Both the position numbers and the translations under genes were made by a program. Positions 8,431 through 17,931 of a DNA stretch of 64,000 nt are shown here, in pieces (position 1 is the first letter of the stretch; each line of letters opens with the position of its first letter). The notes beneath the pieces are model-generated. The model was not told where the DNA came from. It was given only the letters and a program-made list of their open reading frames with translations, and did no database searches. This DNA comes from Polaribacter vadi (GTDB taxonomy: Bacteria > Bacteroidota > Bacteroidia > Flavobacteriales > Flavobacteriaceae): positions 62,001 to 126,000 of the forward strand of contig NZ_JAHKQL010000001.1 in NCBI RefSeq assembly GCF_018861005.1, given 5' to 3'.

Positions 8431-10830
8431 ATGTTTAAAAATTATATAAAAATTGCACTCAGAAATCTCCTTAAAAATAAGGTGTATTCGCTAATCAATA
8501 TTTTAGGTTTAGCCATTGGTATTACAGCTACTGTAATGATTGGTTTGTGGATTAACGACGAATTGAATTACAATAATCATTTTGAAAACAGTAATACCAT
8601 AGCACAAGTATTACAAAATGAAACCTATAATAACAAAACCGAAACTTCAGAAGCAATTCCTAGAGCCTTAGAATTTGCTATTAAAAAAGATTATGAAGAT
8701 AATTTTAAACATTTAGTGATGTCTTCTTGGACACAACCTAGATATTTAAAATATGGAGAAATCAATTTAAATTTTCAAGGAAACTTTATGCAGAAAGGAG
8801 CTTGTGAAATGCTGAGCTTAGAGATTGTTTCTGGAGTTAAAAATGGAATAGATGACCAAAAATCAATAATGATTTCTGAATCAACAGCAAAAGCGTTGTT
8901 TAAGGATATAAACCCTATAGGAAAAATTGTAAGAATAAACAGTACAGATGATTTATCTGTAAGCGCAGTTTATAAAAACATACCTAATAATAATAGTTTT
9001 TCGAATTTAGATTTTATTGGTTCTTGGGATTATTATGTGGCTTCAAGAACTTGGATTCAAAATGCTAAAACTTCTTGGGGAAATAACTCATTTCAACTTT
9101 TTGTACAAATTAATGAAAACACAACAATGGATGCTGTTACAGCAAAAATTATTGATGTTAAAAAAATAGCATCTCCAGAAGAAGCGCAGTTTAATCCGCA
9201 AATGTTTTTATTTCCAATGAAAGATTGGTATTTGCGTAATAAATTTGATGAAGGAATACAAACAGGAGGAAGAATTGAAAACGTTTGGTTATTTGGTATA
9301 ATTGGTGTGTTTGTGTTATTGTTGGCTTGTATCAATTTTGTAAATTTAAGTACTGCAAGATCAGAAAAAAGAGCCATTGAAGTTGGAATTAGAAAATCTA
9401 TAGGATCAAAAAGAAGTCAGTTAATAGCACAGTTTTTAAGTGAATCTTTTTTAATAGTGGTACTTTCTTTTGTGTTATCAATTGGTTTGGTATTGTTATT
9501 TTTAAATGGTTTTAATGATTTAGCAAGTAAAAAAATAGTTTTTCCTTGGTCAGATTATCAATTTTGGGGAGTTTCTTTTATTTTCATCATCATCACATCA
9601 TTTTTAGCAGGTAGTTATCCAGCTTTATATTTATCATCTTTTAATCCTGTAACTGTTTTAAAAGGGACATTTAAAACTGGTCGTTTTGCAGCTTTGCCAA
9701 GAAAAATATTAGTAGTTACTCAATTTACAGTTTCAGTTGCATTAATTATAGGAACTATGATTGTAATAAATCAAATAGATTATGCAAAAAACAGACCAAC
9801 AGGTTATAACAAAGAAGGCTTAATACAAATACCTGTAATGACCTCTGAATTTAATGGGAAACAAGAGATGATGCGAAATCAATTTATAGCATCTGGTGCA
9901 GTTATAAATATGGCAGGTACAAGTAGCCCAATGACAGATGTTTGGTCTAATTGGAGTGGTTTTAAATGGGATGGGAAAGATCCTGAATTTCAAGAAGAAT
10001 TTGCCTATACAAATGTTTCTTATGATTTTGTAGAAACTTTAGGGTTAACAATAATTGAAGGTAGAGGTTTTTCTAGAGATTTTGCTTCTGATTCTACTGC
10101 TGTAATTTTAAATAAAACAGCTGTAGAATATATGGGAATTGAAAACCCTATAGGAAAATACGTTAGAGATTCTGATGATGAAGACCCAAGAGAACCATTA
10201 AAAATAATTGGTGTTATAGATGATATTCTTGTACAGTCTCCTTACAGCCCTACAAAACAAGCTTTTTATGTTTTTGATAATAATGAATCAGCTAGTTATT
10301 ATAACTTAAGATTAAACCCAAGCAAAAGTATTGCAGATAATTTATCAAAAATAGAAAGTACATTTAAAGCAAATTTTCCAAACTTACCTTTCATTTACCA
10401 ATTTGTTGATGAGCAATATGGACAAAAATTTAGATCTGAAGAAAGAGTAGCAAACTTATCTAAAGTATTTACAATACTTGCCATTTTTATAAGTTGTTTA
10501 GGCTTATTTGGTTTAGCTTCTTTTGTAGCAGAACAACGTACCAAAGAAATAGGAATACGTAAAACATTAGGTGCTTCTGTAAGTCAATTATGGATTTTGT
10601 TATCCAAAGATTTTTTAAAATTGGTTGTAATTTCATTATTAATTGGTTCTCCAATTGCATATTTTATGATGAAAGAATGGCTGCAAAAATTTACTTATAG
10701 AACCAATATTTCTTGGACAGTTTTTGCAATTGCTTGTTCTGGTGCTTTATTGATTACTTTAATTACAGTGAGTTATCAGGCAATTAAATCTGCAATATCA
10801 AACCCTGTAGACTCTTTAAAAACAGAATAA
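8431..10830 (+). CDS. ABC transporter permease, MacB/FtsX type (second copy)
   Basis: Paralogue of the preceding permease with the same architecture: N-terminal helix (about 20-42), periplasmic domain, three helices holding RAIEVGIRKSIGSKRSQL (about 312-330), second periplasmic domain, and C-terminal helices holding RTKEIGIRKTLGASVSQL (about 707-724). It ends NPVDSLKTE, parallel to NPVNSLRSE in the first copy. It lies 32 nt after the first permease, with no promoter seen between. The presence of two different permeases and one ATPase suggests a heterodimeric transporter. Confidence 0.95.
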   Translation: MFKNYIKIALRNLLKNKVYSLINILGLAIGITATVMIGLWINDELNYNNHFENSNTIAQVLQNETYNNKTETSEAIPRALEFAIKKDYEDNFKHLVMSSWTQPRYLKYGEINLNFQGNFMQKGACEMLSLEIVSGVKNGIDDQKSIMISESTAKALFKDINPIGKIVRINSTDDLSVSAVYKNIPNNNSFSNLDFIGSWDYYVASRTWIQNAKTSWGNNSFQLFVQINENTTMDAVTAKIIDVKKIASPEEAQFNPQMFLFPMKDWYLRNKFDEGIQTGGRIENVWLFGIIGVFVLLLACINFVNLSTARSEKRAIEVGIRKSIGSKRSQLIAQFLSESFLIVVLSFVLSIGLVLLFLNGFNDLASKKIVFPWSDYQFWGVSFIFIIITSFLAGSYPALYLSSFNPVTVLKGTFKTGRFAALPRKILVVTQFTVSVALIIGTMIVINQIDYAKNRPTGYNKEGLIQIPVMTSEFNGKQEMMRNQFIASGAVINMAGTSSPMTDVWSNWSGFKWDGKDPEFQEEFAYTNVSYDFVETLGLTIIEGRGFSRDFASDSTAVILNKTAVEYMGIENPIGKYVRDSDDEDPREPLKIIGVIDDILVQSPYSPTKQAFYVFDNNESASYYNLRLNPSKSIADNLSKIESTFKANFPNLPFIYQFVDEQYGQKFRSEERVANLSKVFTILAIFISCLGLFGLASFVAEQRTKEIGIRKTLGASVSQLWILLSKDFLKLVVISLLIGSPIAYFMMKEWLQKFTYRTNISWTVFAIACSGALLITLITVSYQAIKSAISNPVDSLKTE

Positions 10831-10900
10831 GTTACAACTTAAGATTCATCAACAATAAATTTATTTCTTAGAACACTATAACAGCTTAAAAGTATTAAAA

Positions 10901-12322
10901 ATGATAAAAAGAAGTTTCGTTTATTTAATTGCATTTGCTTTTAGCATTTCTATGTTTTGCCAAAATGAGCAAGAAAAAAAATATTCGCTAGAAGAATGTA
11001 TACATATAGCTCTAGAAAATAATTTAAGTTTAAAATCAACCAAAAATACTGCAAAATCAACCAAAATAAATTATCAACAATCTAAAGCAAATTTATTACC
11101 AAATGTAAATGCAAATTACAATTTAGGTATAAATAATGGTAGAAGTATAGATCCGTTTACAAATGATTTTATCAATCAACAATTAACATTTTCAAACGCA
11201 AGTTTAAGTTTAAATGCAACTGTTTTTAATGGTTTTAGGTTGTTAAATACCTTAAAACAACAAAGATTAAATACCCAAGCTGCAAATTTAGAAGTTGAGC
11301 AAGAAGAACAAAATTTAATTCTTTCAGTAACTTTAGCCTACTTGCAAGTTTTAAATAGTAAAGATTTATTAGCGTTAAATAAACAACGATTAATAGCTAC
11401 AAATAAGCAATTAAAAATTCAAAAAGATTTGTTTGATGAAGGTAGAGAAAACCCTGCAGATTATACAGATTTGTTAGGCCAAAAATCTTCGGATGAAACT
11501 AATATTCTTTCTGCAGAAATTGCTTTAAATAATGCAAAATTAAGTTTAACATCACTTTTAAATCTACAAGTTAAAATGGATGTTAGTGGAGATACTTTTT
11601 TATTAAGTTTAGATAAATACAAATTTACACCTAACCAAGTGTTTAATGATGCTTTAGAAAATTTGTCTACTTTTAAAGCAAGTGAATTACGATTAGAATC
11701 TGCAAAAAAAGGAGTAAGTGTGGCAAAAGCTCAATACATACCAGAAATATCTTTGTTTGGTGGTTTAAATACGAATTATTCAAGTGCAGCAGAAACTTTT
11801 ACAGAAACAGGAACAACTATTGCAGAAACAGGAGATTTTGTGTCAATCAATAATCAAAATTCACCAGTTTTAACCAATCAAACCTTATATAGTACTCAGA
11901 ATATTAATTATTTAGATCAGTTTGATAATAATTTTAATTCTGTAATTGGTTTTTCTGTAAGTGTACCAATTTTTAATGGTTTTCAGGCAAAAAACAATGT
12001 TGCTTTAGAAAAAGTGAATGTAGAAGAATCGTTAATTGCATTAGAGCAAACTGAATTAGATATAAAAAATGCCATTCAACAAGTACATTTTGATATGGAA
12101 GCTGCTTTTGCCAGATATCAAAGTTTAAAAAAACAGGTAGTTGCTTTTCAAAAATCTTTTGAGATTAATGAAACTAGGTTTAATAACGGAGTTTCTAATT
12201 TCTTGGCTTACATAACCAGTAAAAACAATTTAGAAAACGCAAAAATTAATGTTTCTATTGCCAAATACGATTATTTTTTAAGAGTAAAAGTTTTAGAATA
12301 TTATAGAGGAGTTAATTTGTAG
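10901..12322 (+). CDS. TolC-family outer-membrane efflux protein
   Basis: Outer-membrane channel completing the efflux system. Signal peptide at residues 1-20 (cleavage likely after MFCQ). Two structural repeats of the OEP family follow: YSLEECIHIALENNLSLK is the classic N-terminal start of the first, and the second begins near residue 240 (NQVFNDALENLSTFKASELRLESAKKG). The long helical stretches and FNGFRLLNTLKQ and FNGFQAKNNVALE strand-helix transitions fit the fold. Last gene of the operon; a strong hairpin terminator lies 12 nt past its stop. Confidence 0.93.
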   Translation: MIKRSFVYLIAFAFSISMFCQNEQEKKYSLEECIHIALENNLSLKSTKNTAKSTKINYQQSKANLLPNVNANYNLGINNGRSIDPFTNDFINQQLTFSNASLSLNATVFNGFRLLNTLKQQRLNTQAANLEVEQEEQNLILSVTLAYLQVLNSKDLLALNKQRLIATNKQLKIQKDLFDEGRENPADYTDLLGQKSSDETNILSAEIALNNAKLSLTSLLNLQVKMDVSGDTFLLSLDKYKFTPNQVFNDALENLSTFKASELRLESAKKGVSVAKAQYIPEISLFGGLNTNYSSAAETFTETGTTIAETGDFVSINNQNSPVLTNQTLYSTQNINYLDQFDNNFNSVIGFSVSVPIFNGFQAKNNVALEKVNVEESLIALEQTELDIKNAIQQVHFDMEAAFARYQSLKKQVVAFQKSFEINETRFNNGVSNFLAYITSKNNLENAKINVSIAKYDYFLRVKVLEYYRGVNL

Positions 12323-12331
12323 TTTTATAAT

Positions 12332-12368
12332 AAAAAAACCTGTAAAATATTAATTTACAGGTTTTTAA
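12332..12368. terminator. bidirectional terminator between tolC-like gene and tmRNA
   Basis: 13-bp stem AAAAACCTGTAAA (12334-12346) and TTTACAGGTTTTT (12354-12366) with a 7-nt loop. Both strands end in a T tract, so it can stop the efflux operon from the left and the convergent tmRNA gene from the right. Confidence 0.88.
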
Positions 12369-12369
12369 G

Positions 12370-12760
12370 TGGAGACGCCGAGAATCGAACTCGGGTCCAA
12401 ACAAGCAGCCAAAAAGCTTTCTACATATTTAGTTCTTATTTGGTTTTCGTTTAAAAGCTGATTAAGAACAACCCACTTATAACTTAGCTTTTTTAGTTTC
12501 GAAAACTTACCAAAGCTTTAAGTTTTCTATGTTTATTTTTACGATGCCCAAAAATGAAACGCCATAAACCAAGGCTTTTCGTGGACATAAAGCTTGCTCA
12601 CCTTGTGAGCCTAGGCTAATCCTACTATGATTCGGATTAAGCAGCTAAAGCGTAGTTATCTTCGCCGTTTAAAAAGTTGAAATTAGGTTTTACGAGTGTT
12701 ATTTCATAACTCGATATGCTTACAAATTCACTGACCTTGCTGTCAAAACCAGTCGTCCCC
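12370..12760 (-). ncRNA. ssrA: transfer-messenger RNA (tmRNA)
   Basis: Rescues stalled ribosomes by trans-translation. The 5' end GGGGACGACTGGTTTTGACA and 3' end CGAGTTCGATTCTCGG followed by CGTCTCCA form the tRNA-like domain; GGGGACG pairs with CGTCTCC (one G-U). The TTCGATT T-loop is intact. The tag reading frame (12637-12666) encodes GEDNYALAA then TAA, close to the GENNYALAA type of flavobacteria. No CCA follows the discriminator A in the DNA, so it is probably added enzymatically. About 391 nt, normal for tmRNA. It converges on the efflux operon. Confidence 0.96.
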
Positions 12761-12803
12761 AAAATGTCAAAGAAATATTTTATATAAAATAAAATACGGT
12801 TTG

Positions 12804-12811
12804 CAAAAGTA
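12804..12811 (-). promoter_or_regulatory. -7 promoter box for tmRNA
   Basis: TACTTTTG on the minus strand matches the Bacteroidota -7 consensus TAnnTTTG exactly. It lies 44 nt upstream of the mature tmRNA 5' end, consistent with a processed precursor. A clear -33 TTTG was not found at normal spacing. Confidence 0.5.
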
Positions 12812-12824
12812 TAAAAAAATACAA

Positions 12825-12855
12825 TTGTTAATCTCTTTAAAATCTAATATCTTCG
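12825..12855 (+). promoter_or_regulatory. candidate promoter of the saccharopine-dehydrogenase-like gene
   Basis: TTG (12825-12827), a 20-nt spacer and TATCTTCG (12848-12855) resemble the Bacteroidota -33/-7 layout with one mismatch in the -7 box. It is 58 nt before the start codon at 12914. Confidence 0.4.
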
Positions 12856-12913
12856 AACAAATATTATACCAACTTTTACAGCAGTAATTTCAGTAACCTT
12901 TAAATCAATTATT

Positions 12914-14122
12914 ATGAAGTTTGGCATCATTAAAGAACGTAAAAATCCACCTGATAGAAGAGTCGTATTTTCACCGGAAAAATTACAAGAGTTTAAAAAT
13001 CAATTCCCTACAGCTTCCATAAAAGTTGAAAGCTCAAATATTCGAGTTTTTTCTGATGAAGCTTACAAAAAAGCCGGTTTTGAAATTACTGAAAATATGT
13101 CAGATTGCGATGTTTTATTTGGTGTAAAAGAAGTGCCAATTGATGCTTTAATCAACAATAAGAAATATTTTTTCTTTAGTCATACCATCAAAAAGCAACC
13201 TTACAATAGAAAGTTATTAAACGCAATTTTAGATAAAAATATAGTATTGTTCGATCACGAAACGATTGTAAAAGAAAACGGAATGCGTTTAATTGGTTTT
13301 GGACGTTATGCAGGTATTGTTGGTGCATACAATGGTTTTAGAGCAATTGGTTTAAAGAATAAAAATTTTAGCCTACCAAAGGCTGAAACTTTAGATTCAC
13401 AAAAGGAATTAATTTCAAAATTAAAAAAAATAACGCTACCTATAAATTTTAAAATTCTTTTAACGGGTAATGGAAAAGTTGCTTACGGAGCCAAAGAAAT
13501 GTTAGATGCAATAGCTATTAAAGAGGTTTCTGTTGATGATTATTTGAGTGAAAATTTTACTGAACCTGTGTATTGTTTGGCAGATGTTTTAGATTATAAT
13601 AAAAGAAAAGATGGAAAAGTAATTGATAATTTTGATTTTTACGATCATCCAGAGAATTACGAATCAGATTTTATGCGTTTTGCAGAAGTATCTGATTTCT
13701 TTATTGCTGGACATTTTTATGGTAATGGAGCACCTTATTTGTTTACTAGACAAGATGCAAAATCAGAAAAATTTAAGATTAAATTTGTAGCAGATATTTC
13801 TTGTGATGTTGATGGTCCTGTTGCATCAACCTTAAGAGCATCAACTATTGCAGATCCTATTTATGGTTATAATTCTAAGACAGAAAAAGAAGTAGATTAT
13901 ACAGATGATAATGCAATTACTGTTATGGCTGTAGATAATTTGCCTTGCGAGTTACCAAAAGATGCAAGTGAAGGTTTTGGAGAAATGTTTCTCAAAAACG
14001 TAATTCCTGCTTTTTTCAATAATGATAAAGATGGAGTTTTAGCAAGAGCAAAAATGACAGAAAATGGGAAGTTGACAGAGCGTTTTGCCTACTTACAAGA
14101 TTTTATTGATGGAAGAGAATAA
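12914..14122 (+). CDS. NAD(P)-dependent oxidoreductase, saccharopine/alanine dehydrogenase-like
   Basis: The N-terminal half (MKFGIIKERKNPPDRRVVFSP) matches the AlaDH/PNT N-terminal domain used by alanine dehydrogenase, transhydrogenase and lysine-forming saccharopine dehydrogenase. Conserved pieces include GVKEVPIDAL, FSHTIKKQPYN, FDHETIV and GRYAGIVGAYNGFRAIG. The C-terminal half carries an NAD-binding-like glycine loop (LLTGNGKVAYGAKEML) and VADISCDVDGPVASTLRAST. Length 402 aa. The saccharopine-dehydrogenase-like subgroup is the best guess, but the substrate is not proven. It overlaps the next gene by 14 nt, so the two are co-transcribed. Confidence 0.85.
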   Translation: MKFGIIKERKNPPDRRVVFSPEKLQEFKNQFPTASIKVESSNIRVFSDEAYKKAGFEITENMSDCDVLFGVKEVPIDALINNKKYFFFSHTIKKQPYNRKLLNAILDKNIVLFDHETIVKENGMRLIGFGRYAGIVGAYNGFRAIGLKNKNFSLPKAETLDSQKELISKLKKITLPINFKILLTGNGKVAYGAKEMLDAIAIKEVSVDDYLSENFTEPVYCLADVLDYNKRKDGKVIDNFDFYDHPENYESDFMRFAEVSDFFIAGHFYGNGAPYLFTRQDAKSEKFKIKFVADISCDVDGPVASTLRASTIADPIYGYNSKTEKEVDYTDDNAITVMAVDNLPCELPKDASEGFGEMFLKNVIPAFFNNDKDGVLARAKMTENGKLTERFAYLQDFIDGRE

Positions 14123-14345
14123 TTTTCAGAATAGACAATTCTTATTAGATTTAGCCAAAGCAAAAATGCCTTTTGGTCAGTTTAAGAATAGATATTTAAT
14201 AGACTTACCAGAACACTATTTGGTTTGGTTTAAGAATCAAGGTTTCCCAAAAGGTAAATTAGGTTTACAAATGGCAAGTGTTTATGAGCTTAAGCTAAAT
14301 GGTTTAGAAGATTTAATTAGAAATATTCAACAGACCATGCCTTAA
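14109..14345 (+). CDS. DUF3820 family protein
   Basis: Small cytoplasmic protein of 78 aa. KMPFGQFKNRYLIDLPEHYLVWFKNQGFP is the DUF3820 signature (MPFGKyKG...LPe.YL.W). I chose the ATG at 14109 (MEENNFQNRQF), which overlaps the end of the preceding gene by 14 nt; an in-frame start 24 nt further upstream is possible but lies deeper in that gene. Molecular role unknown; related sequences occur next to or fused to exonuclease domains, but none is seen here. Confidence 0.85.
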   Translation: MEENNFQNRQFLLDLAKAKMPFGQFKNRYLIDLPEHYLVWFKNQGFPKGKLGLQMASVYELKLNGLEDLIRNIQQTMP

Positions 14346-14409
14346 ATTTAAGATTATATAAAAAAAGTATATATTTACTTTTAATCTAACAAATTACGCT
14401 CATTACATT

Positions 14410-15636
14410 ATGATATTAAATTATGTTTATTTTGGAATTTCTTTATTAGGAATTTTTCTATTTTTCTTCATTTTTAAAAAAATATTCAAAAAATTACAAA
14501 CTAAACTAGATAAGCTAGATAGAAATGTTCTCTTCAAAAATAAAGAAGTTGCTAAACTCTTTCGTTTTATTACACCTAGAAGAGAAAAACATATTCTAAA
14601 ATTTGCAACGAGAACTATTAGAATTGGTTTTAGCATTGTTTTTTTAGTATTGTATTTACCTTTTGTTTTTAAATTTATTCCAGAAACTAAAGAAATAGCA
14701 GATACCATATTTTCTTATGTTTTAAAACCAGTACATTTTGTTGTTGATGGTTTTTTAGAATTTATTCCTGGGTTGTTTTTTATTTTGGTGATTGTTTTTG
14801 CTACTAAATATTTATTAAAATTCTTAAAATATTTAACTGGCGAATTAGAAAGAGAAGCTGTTCGTTTAGAAGGTTTTCATGCAGATTGGGCTAAACCAAC
14901 TTTTAATTTAATTAGAATTGTAATTATTGCTTTTGCAGCAGTAGTTTGTTTTCCATATATACCTGGTTCTGGTTCTGATGCTTTTAAAGGCGTTTCTATC
15001 TTTTTTGGAGTGCTTTTTTCTTTAGGATCTACAGCTGCTATTTCTAATATTGTTGCAGGTGTTGTAATTACTTATATGAGACCATTTAAAGTGGGGGATA
15101 GAGTAGAAATAGGCAATACAGTTGGCGATGTTACAGAAAGAAGTTTATTAGTAACAAGAGTTAAAACCATAAAAAACTTAGATGTAACTGTACCTAATTC
15201 TACCATTTTAGGGAATCATATTATCAATTTTAGTAAAAATGCAGCAGAAGAAGTTGGGGTTATATTACATACTTCTGTAACAATTGGTTATGATGTACCA
15301 AGTGGAGATGTTATACAGGCTTTAGTTAAAGGTGCTAAAAACACACAAATGATTTTAGACAAGCCAGAACCTTTTGTTTTGGTAAAAAGTCTTGACGATT
15401 TTTACATAAATTACGAAATTAATTGCCATACCAAACATCCAGAGAAATCTGCAGTAATCTATTCTTATTTACACGAAAGTATTAAAAATGAGTTACACAA
15501 TGCTGGTATAGAAATATTGTCTCCACATTACAGCGCAATTCGTGATGGAAATGTTTTAACTGTTCCACCAGAAAATGTACCTAAAGATTATGTTAAACCA
15601 GGTTTTAAAGTGGGTAATTTTAATATTGGGAGATAA
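14410..15636 (+). CDS. MscS-family mechanosensitive ion channel
   Basis: Inner-membrane tension-gated channel for release of solutes on hypo-osmotic shock. N-terminal helix at 3-24, further helices near 75-97, 112-138 and 165-185, and the pore-lining helix followed by the conserved MscS beta domain: SLGSTAAISNIVAGVVITYMRPFKVGD and GNTVGDVTERSLLVTRVKT then VTVPNSTILGNHIINFS. The C-terminal cytoplasmic domain ends near SPHYSAIRDGN. Length 408 aa is typical of the larger flavobacterial MscS proteins. It lies 64 nt after DUF3820. Confidence 0.94.
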   Translation: MILNYVYFGISLLGIFLFFFIFKKIFKKLQTKLDKLDRNVLFKNKEVAKLFRFITPRREKHILKFATRTIRIGFSIVFLVLYLPFVFKFIPETKEIADTIFSYVLKPVHFVVDGFLEFIPGLFFILVIVFATKYLLKFLKYLTGELEREAVRLEGFHADWAKPTFNLIRIVIIAFAAVVCFPYIPGSGSDAFKGVSIFFGVLFSLGSTAAISNIVAGVVITYMRPFKVGDRVEIGNTVGDVTERSLLVTRVKTIKNLDVTVPNSTILGNHIINFSKNAAEEVGVILHTSVTIGYDVPSGDVIQALVKGAKNTQMILDKPEPFVLVKSLDDFYINYEINCHTKHPEKSAVIYSYLHESIKNELHNAGIEILSPHYSAIRDGNVLTVPPENVPKDYVKPGFKVGNFNIGR

Positions 15637-15642
15637 CTTTTA

Positions 15643-16008
15643 TTATTTAATTATTAACTTTTCAACGATTAAAATGGTTGCAACACCTAATGTATAAGCC
15701 ACTAAATCTGGAATAGAAAAAGAGGTGCCTAAAATAAGTTTAAGAATACTTCTATATTTTAATGGATATAAATTTTCAAGATTTGTCAATTGTAAAAATT
15801 CAATTATATAAGCGATTAACAAAACAAAAAATCCTGCTTTAATAGTTGATATTTTTACAATGCTTTTAATAAAAGTGTATAATAGCATTACAGACAAATA
15901 ATCTCCAAAAGTATGTCTTAAAAATCCTGTTGCATATTTTGCAATTAAAATTTCTGATACAAACAGAATTATAAAAATTACGAAATATTTTATATTGAAT
16001 TTTATCAT
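15643..16008 (-). CDS. DUF2809 family membrane protein
   Basis: Protein of 121 aa with about four transmembrane helices (near 7-24, 38-50, 54-73 and 98-116). The segments EILIAKYATGFLRHTFGDYLSVMLLY and IPDLVAYTLGVATI are those of DUF2809, a VanZ-like small integral membrane family. Function unknown. Preceded by a hairpin and a tetranucleotide repeat, so it may be transcribed apart from the genes upstream of it. Converges with the MscS gene (6 nt between stops). Confidence 0.85.
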   Translation of the reverse strand: MIKFNIKYFVIFIILFVSEILIAKYATGFLRHTFGDYLSVMLLYTFIKSIVKISTIKAGFFVLLIAYIIEFLQLTNLENLYPLKYRSILKLILGTSFSIPDLVAYTLGVATILIVEKLIIK

Positions 16009-16019
16009 AATTTATTTTT

Positions 16020-16066
16020 AAAAAGAGCAAGGCTATTTACTTTAAAGTCTAAAGCCTTGCTCAAAT
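16020..16066 (-). terminator. hairpin in front of the DUF2809 gene, probable terminator
   Basis: 10-bp stem GAGCAAGGCT (16025-16034) and AGCCTTGCTC (16053-16062) with an 18-nt loop. On the minus strand it is followed by TTTTTAAAAAT. It most likely ends the upstream minus-strand operon; the DUF2809 start is only 17 nt further on, so it could also act in that gene's leader. Confidence 0.6.
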
Positions 16067-16075
16067 CAACTTACT

Positions 16076-16106
<31 letters not shown>

Positions 16107-16114
16107 TTTTCTGA

Positions 16115-16513
16115 TTAAGTTTTTTTATTTATTTCTGGTTTGCAAAGCCAAACCCAAGCTTGTATTAATGTAAAAAAAGCTGTTATAAAGAAAATGCATA
16201 CAAATATTTGAAATTTTGAAATTATAATTGAATAAGCACAAATACAAAAAATTACAATTGCATTATAGGGGAAAAAACGTCTAAAAAATTCATTATTACT
16301 CATCTTATTTCTAACAGAATAGTACAAAATTAAAATGCAGAAAAAAATAGTAAGAGAACATATAATAAATATTGGTATTATTGATAAAAAAACATAAGGT
16401 ATAATTCCTATTACAGTACTATAATCTTCAAAAAGAATCTGTACCCAAAATATGATTGCAGATAAAACAGATGCTTTCAATAGTAATTTTGGTATTTTAT
16501 TAGAATTTTCCAT
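16115..16513 (-). CDS. hypothetical four-helix membrane protein
   Basis: 132 aa; I do not recognise a family. Four hydrophobic segments are visible (about 11-29, 32-65, 82-100 and 102-126) with short polar loops. The start codon directly abuts the stop of the DUF4153/DUF4173-like gene upstream, so it is in the same operon (Coq4-like, DUF4153/4173-like, this protein). Its stop is followed by the (CTAA)7 tract. A small membrane partner of the preceding protein is plausible but unproven. Confidence 0.75.
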   Translation of the reverse strand: MENSNKIPKLLLKASVLSAIIFWVQILFEDYSTVIGIIPYVFLSIIPIFIICSLTIFFCILILYYSVRNKMSNNEFFRRFFPYNAIVIFCICAYSIIISKFQIFVCIFFITAFFTLIQAWVWLCKPEINKKT

Positions 16514-17929
16514 CTACTTTATTTTTAGATTATCAAATATCATTTCTTGCCAAGAATTACTCTCTAAATCAATTAAATAAAGTCTGTGTTTTTCATCAAT
16601 TTTAAAATTTTTAATATCATTTTTCACAATGTAATCTTTTAATAAAAACACGTTGTTGTTTGATAGGTTAATAAGATATTTTAAATCAATTTGTTCAGCA
16701 TAATTAATGTTATTATAAGTTATTATTTTATCCCAATTTATTGTTGAAGAAATAACAAGTATTACAAATGCAATTTGTGTATTTTTTCTAAATAAATACC
16801 ATAAGTTTTTAATTTTTGTTACCTTAAAATAGGTTGTAATTAGGCCTATTGCAGTTAATAATAAAAAAAACAAAACTCCAATTCTTTTATAGGTTAACCC
16901 AAAAGAAAAAATATACTCAATGTTTTTTATTGCTGTAATTATGATCATTATAAGATTCAGAAAAATCCATATAAAAGTTAATATTTTTAAGTTTTTATTA
17001 TCTTTTATAAAGTTTAAGCTTCCTCTAAAAAAATACAGAATTAATACAATTGCTAGTAAATTTGAAAAGATTAATGCATTTACACCTGTATGTACTTGTT
17101 CAGAAAGCTGTGGAGCTGTCATTTTATGAATTTCAAATAAGTATAATGTATCAGTTACCAAGAAAAGTACAATTAGAATATTTAAAGTAATTAATAATAT
17201 AAAACCCATTTGTTTCTCACTTTTTATTTTTTTGGGTGATGTATATTTTAATTCTTCTTTAAGCAGGTTATTGCCAGTTTTTAAATCTGTAGAAGTTACA
17301 GGTTCTATTTGTAAGGGATTTGTAATATTATAGAATAAATAATACCCTAAGCCTGTAAAAACAAACCATTGAAAATTGATATAACTTAAATCAATTTTGG
17401 TTATTAAAGCATCAAATTTTGGATTTCCATTTCTGTATAAACTGATAAAAACTATTACTATTATTAAAGGAATTCCAGCAGTTTTAAACCAATAAACATA
17501 ATCTATTTTTTTTCTTTTTTCTGGTTCTTTATTGCTATTTATTTTATCAAAATGTAAAGAAAAAACAGCAACAATAGTAGTATATAAACCGTTAATCCAT
17601 TGTATATAAATTGATGATTTTTGTTCAGAAATACTACCTATAAGAGTAATAAAAGTAAGAATATTTGCAATTATTGTTAAGTTAGATTTAAAAAGAAAAA
17701 TAGTAATACCTGTAATAAAATAACCAACAGTTATAAATAAATTTTGTTTTTTATTAAAAGATTTAGGTTTATGTATAGCCAATATTATAACAGTTAATAC
17801 TGAAAATAAGAATAGATTTAAACCAAAATTTTGCTGATAAAAAAGTAGGCTAAAAAATATAGCACCTAATAAAATTACTAGTTTCATCCATTTTTTAGAT
17901 GCTTCTTGTTTTTGAATATCAATTTCCAT
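16514..17929 (-). CDS. DUF4153/DUF4173-like polytopic membrane protein
   Basis: 471 aa with roughly ten to twelve hydrophobic segments between residues 16 and 410, then a soluble C-terminal tail of about 60 residues. Segments such as SLYRNGNPKFDALITKID and FGLTYKRIGVLFFLLLTAIGL are as in the DUF4153/DUF4173 membrane family of Bacteroidota. The role is unknown. Its start lies 2 nt after the Coq4-like stop and its stop abuts the 132-aa gene, so all three form one operon under the palindromic site at 18424. Confidence 0.75.
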   Translation of the reverse strand: MEIDIQKQEASKKWMKLVILLGAIFFSLLFYQQNFGLNLFLFSVLTVIILAIHKPKSFNKKQNLFITVGYFITGITIFLFKSNLTIIANILTFITLIGSISEQKSSIYIQWINGLYTTIVAVFSLHFDKINSNKEPEKRKKIDYVYWFKTAGIPLIIVIVFISLYRNGNPKFDALITKIDLSYINFQWFVFTGLGYYLFYNITNPLQIEPVTSTDLKTGNNLLKEELKYTSPKKIKSEKQMGFILLITLNILIVLFLVTDTLYLFEIHKMTAPQLSEQVHTGVNALIFSNLLAIVLILYFFRGSLNFIKDNKNLKILTFIWIFLNLIMIIITAIKNIEYIFSFGLTYKRIGVLFFLLLTAIGLITTYFKVTKIKNLWYLFRKNTQIAFVILVISSTINWDKIITYNNINYAEQIDLKYLINLSNNNVFLLKDYIVKNDIKNFKIDEKHRLYLIDLESNSWQEMIFDNLKIK

Positions 17930-17931
17930 AG

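Noticed and set aside
12370..12760. Protein-coding frames in the tmRNA region
   Set aside because: The interval is fully explained by tmRNA ends, T-loop and tag frame.
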